From Methylococcales bacterium (GTDB lineage: Bacteria > Pseudomonadota > Gammaproteobacteria > Methylococcales > Methylomonadaceae), in assembly GCA_023134955.1 (NCBI GenBank), contig JAGLUC010000409.1:1-20812 (forward strand): DNA of 20,812 nucleotides. The letters are read 5' to 3'. A model generated the notes under the pieces. That model saw nothing but the letters and a program-made list of their open reading frames with translations, was not told the DNA's origin and did not search any database. The position numbers were made by a program, and so were the translations under genes. This document shows, one piece after another, positions 1 to 6,983 of the stretch (position 1 is the stretch's first letter; every line of letters begins with the position of its first letter).

Positions 1-107
1 TTGCACAAGCCTGATAAATCAACAGCCTGCATCTTCCCTTTTGATGGGGTGAGTAGTTATTTTTTTTAAATACAAAATAAAAAAGGCATGCAAAGTGTAA
101 GGCTCAA

Positions 108-127
108 GCCATTTTGTTCAAAATGGC
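108..127. repeat. Perfect inverted repeat (9-bp arms, 2-nt gap)
   Basis: GCCATTTTG (108-116) and CAAAATGGC (119-127) form a perfect hairpin. No T-run follows on the plus strand, so it is not a canonical intrinsic terminator. It lies upstream of the glnK regulatory region. Bases 1-107 contain no gene I can support; they could hold the tail of a gene that lies mostly outside the window. Confidence 0.5.
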
Positions 128-192
128 GATAAGATTCACATAACTTGTTCAGCAAATTGGAAGAATCTTTATATAGATTGAAACGCATTAGT

Positions 193-229
193 GGTGCGTT
201 TTGTAAGCATTTGCACCAAATTGGTTTGA
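193..229 (+). promoter_or_regulatory. Putative NtrC enhancer site(s) upstream of glnK
   Basis: TGCACCAAATTGGTTTGA at 212-229 closely matches the NtrC consensus (GCACC-N5-GGTGC): the left half is perfect and the right half is partial. A second half-site, GGTGC, is at 193-197. The centre of the main site is about 88 bp upstream of the predicted start of transcription, a usual distance for NtrC enhancers. Recognition is by consensus only. Confidence 0.65.
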
Positions 230-281
230 TTTCTTTATATTTTGTTTATTAAAGCCACGTTTCAAGCCTGGTCTGTGGATG

Positions 282-300
282 TTGGCATACTAAGTGCATT
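282..300 (+). promoter_or_regulatory. Sigma-54 (-24/-12) promoter of glnK-amtB
   Basis: TTGGCATACTAAGTGCATT fits the RpoN consensus TGGCAC-N5-TTGCA. The invariant GG (284-285) and GC (296-297) have exactly the required 10-nt separation. Transcription should start near 308-309, giving a leader of about 36 nt before the glnK ATG at 345. This also rules out the longer reading frame that would start at 294, because its ATG would lie inside the -12 element. Confidence 0.8.
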
Positions 301-344
301 TCAATCGTAAATTATGTTTACTAACCATTGCAAAGAGGGTGTTT

Positions 345-683
345 ATGAAATTAATAACTGCGGTTGTTAAACCTTTTAAATTAGATGATGTGCGTGAAGT
401 GCTTTCTGATATTGGGGTTTCCGGGATTACTGTGACAGAGGTTAAAGGTTTTGGTCGTCAAAAAGGACATACAGAGCTTTATCGAGGTGCTGAATACGTG
501 GTCGATTTTTTACCTAAAGCGAAAATTGAAGCTGCTGTAGGTGATGATTTAGTTGAGCAGGCAATTGAAGCAATTGCTAAAGCTGCTAATACTGGAAAAA
601 TCGGTGATGGTAAGATTTTTGTCTCTAATTTAGAGCAAGTTATTCGTATTCGTACGGGTGAAACAGGCGAAGATGCTTTATAA
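345..683 (+). CDS. glnK: Nitrogen regulatory protein P-II (GlnK)
   Basis: This is a 112-aa PII signal-transduction protein, the usual family length. It senses ATP/ADP and 2-oxoglutarate and, in its GlnK role, plugs the AmtB ammonium channel. It begins MKLITAVVKPFKLDDV, followed by the T-loop GFGRQKGHTELYRGAEY. Tyr51, the expected uridylylation site, is present, as is the C-terminal signature IGDGKIFV. The ATG at 345 is preferred over an in-frame ATG at 294 because AGAGGG (334-339) lies at the right distance and 294 falls inside the sigma-54 promoter. amtB follows after 28 nt, which favours the name glnK over glnB. The sigma-54 and NtrC-like sites upstream imply induction under nitrogen limitation. 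Confidence 0.96.
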   Translation: MKLITAVVKPFKLDDVREVLSDIGVSGITVTEVKGFGRQKGHTELYRGAEYVVDFLPKAKIEAAVGDDLVEQAIEAIAKAANTGKIGDGKIFVSNLEQVIRIRTGETGEDAL

Positions 684-711
684 AAAATAATAAATATTAG
701 AGAGGTGACAA

Positions 712-1977
712 ATGGAAGCTTTAAATAAATTAGCAGAATTAAGTTATGCGCTGGATACGTTTTACTTTTTGATGAGCGGTGCTCTAGTTATGTGGATGGC
801 AGCTGGTTTTGCCATGTTAGAAGCAGGACTGGTTCGCGCAAAAAATACCACAGAGATTTTAACAAAAAATATTGCCTTATTTGCTATTGCCTGCGTAATG
901 TATATGTTATGTGGCTATAACATTATGTATCCTGGTGATGCTGCAGTTAACAGTGTATGGCCTGGAATTAGTTTTTTACTGGGTGAAGATAATTCAGTTG
1001 ATGCCGTTTTGGGTAGTAAAGGAGAAACGTACTATTCCAAAATGTCTGATTTCTTTTTTCAAGTGGTCTTTGTTGCAACAGCCATGTCAATTGTTTCAGG
1101 TGCTGTTGCTGAACGCATGAAATTATGGGCATTTTTGGTTTTTGCAGTGGTTATGACAGGATTTATTTATCCTTTACAAGGCTATTGGAAATGGGGTGGT
1201 GGCTTTTTGGATGGATTGGGTTTTTTAGATTTCGCTGGATCAGGTGTAGTACATTTATGTGGAGCAACCGCTGCCTTTGCAGGAGTTTTATTGCTGGGTG
1301 CGCGTAAGGGTAAATATGGCGAGAATGGTGAAATCTATCCTATTCCAGGCTGTAACATGCCATTAGCCACTTTAGGTACATTTATCTTATGGCTGGGCTG
1401 GTTTGGTTTTAATGGGGGTTCAGAATTAAAATTGTCTGATATTGGTGAAGCAAATGCTGTTGCTATGGTTTTTGTCAATACAAATGCTGCTGCTGCGGGT
1501 GGTGTAGTGGCTGCCTTGTTGACGGCACAAATGATGTTTGGTAAGGCTGATTTATCTATGACATTAAACGGTGCATTGGCTGGATTGGTAGCTATTACAG
1601 CTGAGCCTTTAACGCCTACGCCATTGGTGGCGACACTTATTGGTGCAGTAGGTGGTTTGATCGTTGTATTATCAATCGTTACTATTGATAAATTAAAAAT
1701 TGATGATCCTGTGGGTGCAACTTCGGTGCATGGAATAGTGGGTATTTGGGGGCTATTAGCAGTTTGTATTTCTAACCCAGATGCAACGCTTAAAGCCCAG
1801 TTAATCGGTATTGTAACTATTGCCAGTTTTGTGTTTTTAGCTAGTTTGATAACCTGGTATGTAATTAAATTAATTATGGGTATTCGAGTGAGTGAGGAAG
1901 ATGAATACCAGGGCGTTGATTATTCAGAATGTGGAATGGAAGCTTATCCGGAGTTTACAGATAGTAGTAAAGGTTAA
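712..1977 (+). CDS. amtB: Ammonium transporter AmtB
   Basis: This is a 421-aa Amt/Rh-family ammonium channel of the inner membrane with about 11 hydrophobic segments. It starts almost directly in the first helix, with no clear cleavable signal peptide. The twin pore histidines are visible as H181 (VVHLCGATAA) and H340 (TSVHGIVGIWG). The cytoplasmic tail carries the typical RVSEEDEYQGVDYSECGMEAYP-type motif that contacts GlnK. AGAGAGGTGA just upstream is the ribosome binding site. It forms an operon with glnK and is presumably expressed under nitrogen limitation and gated by GlnK. Overlapping frames inside it are shadows. Confidence 0.97.
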   Translation: MEALNKLAELSYALDTFYFLMSGALVMWMAAGFAMLEAGLVRAKNTTEILTKNIALFAIACVMYMLCGYNIMYPGDAAVNSVWPGISFLLGEDNSVDAVLGSKGETYYSKMSDFFFQVVFVATAMSIVSGAVAERMKLWAFLVFAVVMTGFIYPLQGYWKWGGGFLDGLGFLDFAGSGVVHLCGATAAFAGVLLLGARKGKYGENGEIYPIPGCNMPLATLGTFILWLGWFGFNGGSELKLSDIGEANAVAMVFVNTNAAAAGGVVAALLTAQMMFGKADLSMTLNGALAGLVAITAEPLTPTPLVATLIGAVGGLIVVLSIVTIDKLKIDDPVGATSVHGIVGIWGLLAVCISNPDATLKAQLIGIVTIASFVFLASLITWYVIKLIMGIRVSEEDEYQGVDYSECGMEAYPEFTDSSKG

Positions 1978-2020
1978 GCTTATCGCATATTTGCATAAGC
2001 TATTTTATCTGATAATTAAA

Positions 2021-2050
2021 AACGAGCACTTTATGTGCTCGTTTTTTTTT
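2021..2050 (+). terminator. Intrinsic terminator after amtB
   Basis: AACGAGCAC (2021-2029), a 5-nt loop and GTGCTCGTT (2035-2043) form a perfect 9-bp stem, followed by an unbroken T run to 2050. It closes the glnK-amtB operon. Confidence 0.92.
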
Positions 2051-2145
2051 GTAAGTAACTAAAGTAAAATGAGATGGTTTTCTAGTATTTCACCAGTACA
2101 ATATTAATTGAAGAGTACATGTCGGTATAAATTGGATTAATTACT

Positions 2146-2565
2146 ATGTGGATACAAAAAGAAATACGTTTAAAACCAAGGACAAGAGGTTTTCATCTTG
2201 TTACAGAGGAAATTATGTGTGGAATATCTGAATTATTGAATATTCAGATTGGTATGATGAATGTATTTATTAAACATACCTCTGCGTCATTAACAATCAA
2301 TGAAAATGCCGATCCAACAGTGCGTCAGGATTTTGAAAGCTATTTTAATCGCGCTGTTCCAGAGAATGAACCATATTATAAGCATATGGATGAGGGGGCC
2401 GATGATCTTCCGGCACATTTAAAAGCAAGTCTAATGGGAAATAGTTTGAATATTCCAATAGTAAATGGACAGCTCAATATAGGAATTTGGCAAGGTATTT
2501 ATCTATGTGAGCATAGAAACCGAGGTGGTGGTCGAAATATTGTGATTACAATACAAGGTGAGTAA
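2146..2565 (+). CDS. YjbQ family protein (UPF0047, secondary thiamine-phosphate synthase-like)
   Basis: This is a 139-aa protein of the YjbQ/UPF0047 family, near the usual length. Family marks are HTSASLTINENADP in the middle, a central HMDEGADDLPAH, and the C-terminal GIWQGIYLCEHRNRGG with conserved histidine and glutamate. E. coli YjbQ has weak thiamine-phosphate synthase activity, but the physiological role of the family is unsettled. The gene stands alone between the amtB terminator and the DUF411 gene. No strong Shine-Dalgarno precedes the ATG, so the start rests on the family's usual N-terminus. Confidence 0.9.
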   Translation: MWIQKEIRLKPRTRGFHLVTEEIMCGISELLNIQIGMMNVFIKHTSASLTINENADPTVRQDFESYFNRAVPENEPYYKHMDEGADDLPAHLKASLMGNSLNIPIVNGQLNIGIWQGIYLCEHRNRGGGRNIVITIQGE

Positions 2566-2710
2566 CTTAAAGGTTATACTTCGCACGGTCACGGATACGG
2601 CTAAATATTCTTAGTAGATTGCTTGTTAACTAGGAGTTCTTATATATAAGTATATAAGTTATAAAAAATTAAGAATGTGAAAATTATATTTAATGGTGAA
2701 TGAGGTTGGT

Positions 2711-3178
2711 ATGAATAAAGTTAAAATGTTGTTGGTTTTTCTTTTGTTAGCTTTTAATTTAGTGGGACAGGCTGAAGAGCAGCTAAAAACAATGGAGCCA
2801 GTTGTGATAGAAGTTTATCGTAGTCCAAGTTGTGGTTGCTGTAGTAAATGGCTTGGTCATTTAAAGGAAAATCAGTTTATTGTAAAAGACCATGTGACTG
2901 ATGATGTAAAAACGATTAAAGATAAATATGGTGTACCTGAAAAATTGGAATCTTGTCATACAGCACTAGTGAATGGATATGTGATTGAGGGTCATGTACC
3001 AGCGAGTGATATAAAAAAATTATTAAAGCTTAAGCCTGCTGTGATAGGTATTTCTGTACCAGGAATGCCTGTAGGAACGCCAGGAATGGATATGGGTGGT
3101 AGAAAAGATGCTTATAAGGTAATTTCATTTGATAAAGATAAGCAAAATAAAGTTTTTAGTCGTTATGAGGGTAATTAA
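2711..3178 (+). CDS. DUF411 family periplasmic metal-binding protein
   Basis: This 155-aa protein has a signal peptide (MNKVKMLLVFLLLAFNLVGQA, cleaved near residue 21) and a DUF411 domain. The cysteine motif SPSCGCCSKW (C41, C43, C44) follows the first strand; SCHTALVNGYVIEGHVPA and the Met/Gly-rich PGMPVGTPGMDMGG follow. DUF411 proteins are usually annotated as copper-linked metal-binding proteins. In a methanotroph a role in copper handling would make sense with pmoCAB 2 kb away, but this is inference. I chose the ATG at 2711 over 2693 because GAGG (2702-2705) is well placed and the signal peptide then starts cleanly. Its TAA overlaps the glucokinase ATG by one base, so the two are probably co-translated. 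Confidence 0.87.
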   Translation: MNKVKMLLVFLLLAFNLVGQAEEQLKTMEPVVIEVYRSPSCGCCSKWLGHLKENQFIVKDHVTDDVKTIKDKYGVPEKLESCHTALVNGYVIEGHVPASDIKKLLKLKPAVIGISVPGMPVGTPGMDMGGRKDAYKVISFDKDKQNKVFSRYEGN

Positions 3179-4176
3179 TGATTCTTGTTGGTGATATAGG
3201 TGGAACCAAAACAATTCTTGCATTATATGAACAGGAAAGAACAATTTGGAGTTGCAGTAAAAAACAAACCTTTGCCAGTGCAGATTTTGAAACATTTGAA
3301 AAATTATTGGATTGTTTTTTAATCTCAGTTTTAGACCTGAGTGTGCAAAGTGTTTGTATAGGTGTTGCAGGGCCAACTGTTAATGGTGATTGTACTACCA
3401 CTAATTTACCTTGGGAATTAAAAAGCATAGATATTGCAAGGCAGCTGGGTACAGAGAAAGTAAAGCTATTAAATGATCTTGAAGCAACGGCATGGGGGGT
3501 ATTAAATTTGCCCGATGAAGATTTTGTAGAATTAAATTCAGCCGCTAAGAAGCAACAAGGAAATATAGCTATTTTAGCAGCTGGTACAGGTTTAGGTGAG
3601 GCATTAATTATCTGGAGTGATGAAAAACATCATGTGGTTGCAACAGAAGGTGGGCATACAGACTTTGCACCAAGAAATGAGCTGGAAATTGGATTGTTAC
3701 GCTATTTGATGGAGATTTATCCGGATCATGTCAGTAATGAGAGGGTTGTTTGTGGGCAAGGGTTGGTTGATATTTATCAATATTTGAAGTCAATTAATTA
3801 TGCCAAAGTTGATGGCGATGTTGCGTATAGGATGAGTCAGGAAGACCCAGCGGCAGTAATAGGAGAAAAAGGATGTAAACGGGATGATGAGCTCTGTGTA
3901 AAAGCTTTAGATTTATTTTGTGAGATATATGGAGCAGAGGCGGGAAATGTGGCATTAAAGTGCTTGCCAAAAGCGGGTGTAGTATTAGCAGGAGGAATTG
4001 CAGCAAAGATATTACCAAGCTTGCAAAGAGGTGGTTTTATGCAAGGGTATTTGGCAAAAGGAAGGTATAAAGAACTGTTAAAAACAATGGCGGTTAAAGT
4101 TTGTTTAAATCAGGAGGCAGGGTTATTGGGTGCTGTTAATTATACAAAGTTAAAGCTAATAAAGGCTATAGAGTAG
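3178..4176 (+). CDS. glk: Glucokinase (Glk, proteobacterial type)
   Basis: This is a 332-aa ATP-dependent glucokinase (glucose to glucose 6-phosphate), cytoplasmic. It has the N-terminal phosphate-binding loop GDIGGTKT and the catalytic base in LLNDLEATAWG (D100). The adenosine-site loop AAGTGLGEA and the sugar-binding TEGGHTDFAP (E157, H160) follow, as does LAGGIAAKI near the C-terminus. The length matches E. coli Glk. The start overlaps the DUF411 stop (TAATG), so translation is coupled. In methanotrophs glucokinase is usually linked to glycogen or sucrose turnover; no such genes are in this window. A 325-bp repeat element begins 2 nt after its stop. Confidence 0.94.
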   Translation: MILVGDIGGTKTILALYEQERTIWSCSKKQTFASADFETFEKLLDCFLISVLDLSVQSVCIGVAGPTVNGDCTTTNLPWELKSIDIARQLGTEKVKLLNDLEATAWGVLNLPDEDFVELNSAAKKQQGNIAILAAGTGLGEALIIWSDEKHHVVATEGGHTDFAPRNELEIGLLRYLMEIYPDHVSNERVVCGQGLVDIYQYLKSINYAKVDGDVAYRMSQEDPAAVIGEKGCKRDDELCVKALDLFCEIYGAEAGNVALKCLPKAGVVLAGGIAAKILPSLQRGGFMQGYLAKGRYKELLKTMAVKVCLNQEAGLLGAVNYTKLKLIKAIE

Positions 4177-4178
4177 TT

Positions 4179-4503
4179 TATACTCTTCATGCTAGAGAGT
4201 GCCCTACTCTTGCTCTACACGCATCATATTGTTATGGGTACTGTAATGCCATGAATGGCGTGTAGTAGGGCAATACAGGAGCAATTACCGAGTATTGTAG
4301 CCCGTATGAAACGAAATGTAATACGGGGTTTCGAGTCATCGGTTCCCCGTAATAGGTAAACTTCATACGGGCTACTTTTTTATTGCTGCGAATACTTTTG
4401 GAGCGATTTTTAGATTAACTATTCCTGCTGCTTTACCTCTACGCCTGGCTCATCACAATAATATACGCACTATAATGGGATATTCACCGGTGCAAAGAGT
4501 ATA
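4179..4503. mobile_element. 325-bp MITE-like element with TATACTCTT terminal inverted repeats
   Basis: The element starts TATACTCTT (4179-4187) and ends AAGAGTATA (4495-4503), a perfect 9-bp terminal inverted repeat. It has no coding capacity. Inside are nested palindromes: TGCCCTACT..TACACGC near 4200-4226 against GCGTGTAGTAGGGCA near 4258-4272, and the 79-bp hairpin at 4297-4375. Its right third (about 4420-4503) recurs inverted at 20682-20764. It begins 2 nt after the glk stop codon. No target-site duplication is obvious. Confidence 0.7.
4297..4375 (-). repeat. 79-bp palindromic repeat, copy 1
   Basis: The outer arms are GTAGCCCGTATGAA and TTCATACGGGCTAC, with a second nested stem (ATACGGGG / CCCCGTAA). 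It is about 94% identical (74 of 79 by eye) to 12527-12605 in inverted orientation. Homology between the two extends outward to about 4408 here. Confidence 0.85.
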
Positions 4504-4537
4504 AAAATTACCCTTCCTATGATTTAGAGGCAGCCAG

Positions 4538-4972
4538 CTAAAGGTTGTCTAGTCCAGATATGCCGCTAATAGACCAGTTTTCAGGGTCAGACAGACCAGA
4601 TTTGTCATCCCCTTCATCATATTTAATACGACAAGCATATCTTCTTGTGAAAGAGGCTGTATTTTCTGGTGTTATTTCTAAATCAGCGTTTACTAAATAT
4701 TGAAAGTTGCCCAAGCTAAATAAATTAAGAGGCTGTTTTGAAAATGATAATGCGTGATCGGGGAGTAATTCATTTGAAATATATGTGTTGCATTGTGAAT
4801 GTGCAGCATTAGTCATTAAACTAGTCACAGAAAGTCGATTTTGCTCATCACCACTATCATCCATAAAAAAATCAGAGGAAGCAATATCCTTAACCACAGG
4901 CATAACAATTTTAGCTTGGAATGCTAAAAGTGCTATGAGACCAATAAGAAATAAAATAAATTTAATATTCAT
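4538..4972 (-). CDS. Hypothetical membrane-anchored protein
   Basis: The 144-aa product is not one I recognise. It has one N-terminal hydrophobic helix (residues about 4-24, IKFILFLIGLIALLAFQAKI), suggesting a membrane anchor or uncleaved signal, then a mostly polar, acidic domain with two cysteines (C61, C113), which could form a disulfide outside the cytoplasm. It has some resemblance in layout to pilin-like proteins, but no prepilin cleavage motif is visible. The Shine-Dalgarno is weak. It lies between the repeat element and the pmoC promoter and is divergent from pmoCAB. Confidence 0.62.
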   Translation of the reverse strand: MNIKFILFLIGLIALLAFQAKIVMPVVKDIASSDFFMDDSGDEQNRLSVTSLMTNAAHSQCNTYISNELLPDHALSFSKQPLNLFSLGNFQYLVNADLEITPENTASFTRRYACRIKYDEGDDKSGLSDPENWSISGISGLDNL

Positions 4973-5100
4973 GAGTAAATTTAACTAAGTAAGTTGTAAA
5001 TGTAAGCTATTTTAGCAAAAAGAAAAAACTGGCGTGAAGTAATTTAGGCTAAAAACAATACGGGATCTAAGGCGATGTTAAATTAATGAATGTAATTATC

Positions 5101-5129
5101 TTGACATAAATTAAAGAGCTAAGTAGACT
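5101..5129 (+). promoter_or_regulatory. Sigma-70-type promoter of pmoCAB
   Basis: TTGACA (5101-5106) is a perfect -35 box; a 17-nt spacer leads to TAGACT (5124-5129), a 4/6 match to TATAAT. Transcription would begin near 5136, giving a leader of about 112 nt. Known pmo promoters of type I methanotrophs are also sigma-70-like. Confidence 0.7.
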
Positions 5130-5136
5130 GTTAATC

Positions 5137-5154
5137 CACTCTATGGAAAGAGTG
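5137..5154 (+). promoter_or_regulatory. Hairpin at the 5' end of the pmo leader
   Basis: CACTCT (5137-5142) and AGAGTG (5149-5154) pair across a 6-nt loop. Placed at the predicted start of the transcript, it could stabilise the mRNA 5' end. The pmoC ribosome binding site TAGGAGGT follows at 5236-5243, close to consensus. Confidence 0.5.
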
Positions 5155-5247
5155 TGCATCTTTGTTATGAAGACTATGGTAACAATGGAAATTAAAAAAA
5201 CTCTCAGTCAATATTATGAGAATTAATTAAACTTTTAGGAGGTAGAA

Positions 5248-6000
5248 ATGGCTGCTACAACTGAATCAGTTAGAGCTGATGCTGCGGAAGCACCGCTATT
5301 AAATAAAACGAACCTAATTGCAGGCTTTATGCTGTACTTAGTGTTCTATTCATTTATTCGTTGGTACGAAGGTGTTTATGGATGGTCTGCTGGATTGGAT
5401 TCATTCGCACCAGAATTCGAAACATACTGGATGAATATGCTATACATTGAGTTAGTTCTGGAAGTTATTATTTCAGCTGCTCTATGGGGCTATATCTGGA
5501 AATCACGTGATCGTAAAGTAATGTCTATCACTCCTCGTGAAGAGTTGAGAAGACATTTTACTCACTGGACATGGTTGGTAATGTATGGTTGGGCTATCTA
5601 CTGGGGAGCTTCATACTTCACAGAGCAAGATGGTACATGGCATCAAACTATTGTTCGTGATACTGACTTTACACCAAGTCACATCATCGAATTCTATTTG
5701 TCATACCCAATTTACATCATCACTGGTGTATCAGCATTCTTGTACGCTAAAACTAGACTGCCAACATACAACGAAGGTTTACACCTTATGTATTTAGTTG
5801 CGGTTATTGGTCCTTTCATGATTCTACCAAACGTAGGATTAAACGAATGGGGTCATACTTTCTGGTTTATGGAAGAATTGTTCGTTGCTCCATTGCATTA
5901 CGGTTTCGTATTCTTTGGATGGGCGGCACTAGCTATTATGGGTGTTGTAAACACTGAAGTAATGGCAATTACTAAATTACTTAAAAAAGACTTGGCTTAA
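5248..6000 (+). CDS. pmoC: Particulate methane monooxygenase subunit C (PmoC)
   Basis: This is the 250-aa membrane subunit of pMMO, which oxidises methane to methanol in intracytoplasmic membranes. It has about 6 membrane helices. The copper ligands of the M. capsulatus structure map at a constant offset of 28 residues. The CuC set is D128, H132 and H145 (EQDGTWHQT, TPSHIIEF). The CuD set is N199, H203 and H217 (LNEWGHTFW, APLHYGF). All are intact. The start has a strong Shine-Dalgarno (TAGGAGGT). It is first in the pmoCAB operon and separated from pmoA by 128 nt containing a strong hairpin. Homologous AmoC of nitrifiers is excluded by the PmoA/PmoB partners and overall sequence. Confidence 0.98.
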   Translation: MAATTESVRADAAEAPLLNKTNLIAGFMLYLVFYSFIRWYEGVYGWSAGLDSFAPEFETYWMNMLYIELVLEVIISAALWGYIWKSRDRKVMSITPREELRRHFTHWTWLVMYGWAIYWGASYFTEQDGTWHQTIVRDTDFTPSHIIEFYLSYPIYIITGVSAFLYAKTRLPTYNEGLHLMYLVAVIGPFMILPNVGLNEWGHTFWFMEELFVAPLHYGFVFFGWAALAIMGVVNTEVMAITKLLKKDLA

Positions 6001-6044
6001 TAGCTTAAGTTTTATTTGAAGTAATAAAAAACTATCTCCTAGGC

Positions 6045-6073
6045 TTGTTCCGTGCATTAAAAGCGCGGAACAA
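6045..6073 (+). promoter_or_regulatory. Strong hairpin in the pmoC-pmoA gap
   Basis: TTGTTCCGTGC (6045-6055) pairs with GCGCGGAACAA (6063-6073), an 11-bp stem with one G-U pair and a 7-nt loop. No T run follows, so it is more likely an mRNA-processing or 3'-stability element than a terminator. A partial terminator cannot be excluded. Confidence 0.7.
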
Positions 6074-6128
6074 ACTTTAGAAGACAGTAAATAAAAAAAT
6101 ATAATTTTAATTTTTAGGAGGTAAGCTA

Positions 6129-6878
6129 ATGAGCGCATCTCAATCAGCTGTACGATCTCGCGCAGAAGCCGTTGCGGTTTCACGCACATTCGACTGGATG
6201 ATTCTTTTTACACTATTCACTGCGGTTCTTGGTGGGTATCACATTCACTACATGTTAACTGGTGGTGACTGGGATTTCTGGAGTGACTGGAAAGATAGAC
6301 GTTTATGGGTAACTGTAGCACCTATCGTTTCAATCACTTTTCCTGCTGCGGTTCAAGCAATGCTTTGGTATCGTTATCGTTTACCAGTTGGTGCTACTAT
6401 TTGTGTTTTAGCATTACTTTTAGGTGAGTGGATCAACAGATACATGAACTTCTGGGGATGGACATATTTTCCTGTAAACTTCTGCTTCCCATCAAACTTA
6501 ATGCCAGGTGCTATTGTACTTGATGTTATCTTGATGTTGGGTGGTTCTATGACTTTAACTGCTGTAGTTGGTGGTTTGGCATGGGGTTTACTATTCTATC
6601 CAGGTAACTGGCCAATCATTGCGCCATTACATGTACCTGTAGAGTATAACGGCATGATGTTTACATTGGCTGATTTACAAGGTTATCATTACGTACGTAC
6701 TGGTACTCCTGAGTACATCAGAATGGTTGAAAAAGGTACATTAAGAACCTTCGGTAAAGACGTTGCTCCTGTATCAGCGTTCTTCTCTGGTTTCGTATCT
6801 GTTATCATTTACTTCTTGTGGCACTTTTTTGGTAAATGGTTCAACAAAACTGATTTTATCTCTGGCGAAAACGTTTAA
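6129..6878 (+). CDS. pmoA: Particulate methane monooxygenase subunit A (PmoA)
   Basis: This is the 249-aa membrane subunit of pMMO, close to the usual 247 aa. It has about 7 membrane helices. Diagnostic stretches are GGDWDFWSDWKDRRLW (residues 45-60), LLGEWINRYMNFWGWTYFPV, NLMPGAIVLDVILML and KDVAPVSAFFSG. The sequence is of the Methylococcales type I PmoA kind, not pXMO PxmA or AmoA. A near-consensus ribosome binding site (AGGAGGT) precedes the ATG. Codon use is shifted to TTC/TAC/AAC compared with flanking genes, as expected for a very highly expressed protein. It is transcribed with pmoC and pmoB. Confidence 0.98.
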   Translation: MSASQSAVRSRAEAVAVSRTFDWMILFTLFTAVLGGYHIHYMLTGGDWDFWSDWKDRRLWVTVAPIVSITFPAAVQAMLWYRYRLPVGATICVLALLLGEWINRYMNFWGWTYFPVNFCFPSNLMPGAIVLDVILMLGGSMTLTAVVGGLAWGLLFYPGNWPIIAPLHVPVEYNGMMFTLADLQGYHYVRTGTPEYIRMVEKGTLRTFGKDVAPVSAFFSGFVSVIIYFLWHFFGKWFNKTDFISGENV

Positions 6879-6920
6879 TTAACGTTTAGATAGGAATAAG
6901 ATTAACCAACATAACGAGAT

Positions 6921-6942
6921 CTGACGAATATTTAGTCGTCAG
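6921..6942 (+). promoter_or_regulatory. Hairpin in the pmoA-pmoB gap
   Basis: CTGACGA (6921-6927) pairs with TCGTCAG (6936-6942) across an 8-nt loop, and the stem can be extended by outer AGA/TCT-type pairs with a bulge. A smaller stem-loop, CTCTA-GAAA-TAGAG (6962-6975), abuts the pmoB Shine-Dalgarno GGAGGG. Both could tune mRNA stability or pmoB translation. Confidence 0.5.
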
Positions 6943-6983
6943 AAGGTCTTAATTACAGATTCTCTAGAAATAGAGGAGGGTAT

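Noticed and set aside
294..344. Upstream in-frame ATG extending GlnK by 17 residues
   Set aside because: It lies inside the sigma-54 -12 element and lacks a ribosome binding site; the 112-aa form from 345 matches the PII family.
2693..2710. Upstream ATG for the DUF411 gene
   Set aside because: There is no Shine-Dalgarno before it; the ATG at 2711 has GAGG and gives a clean signal peptide.
6045..6073. Transcription terminator between pmoC and pmoA
   Set aside because: No T run follows the stem, and pmoA has no promoter of its own that I can see.
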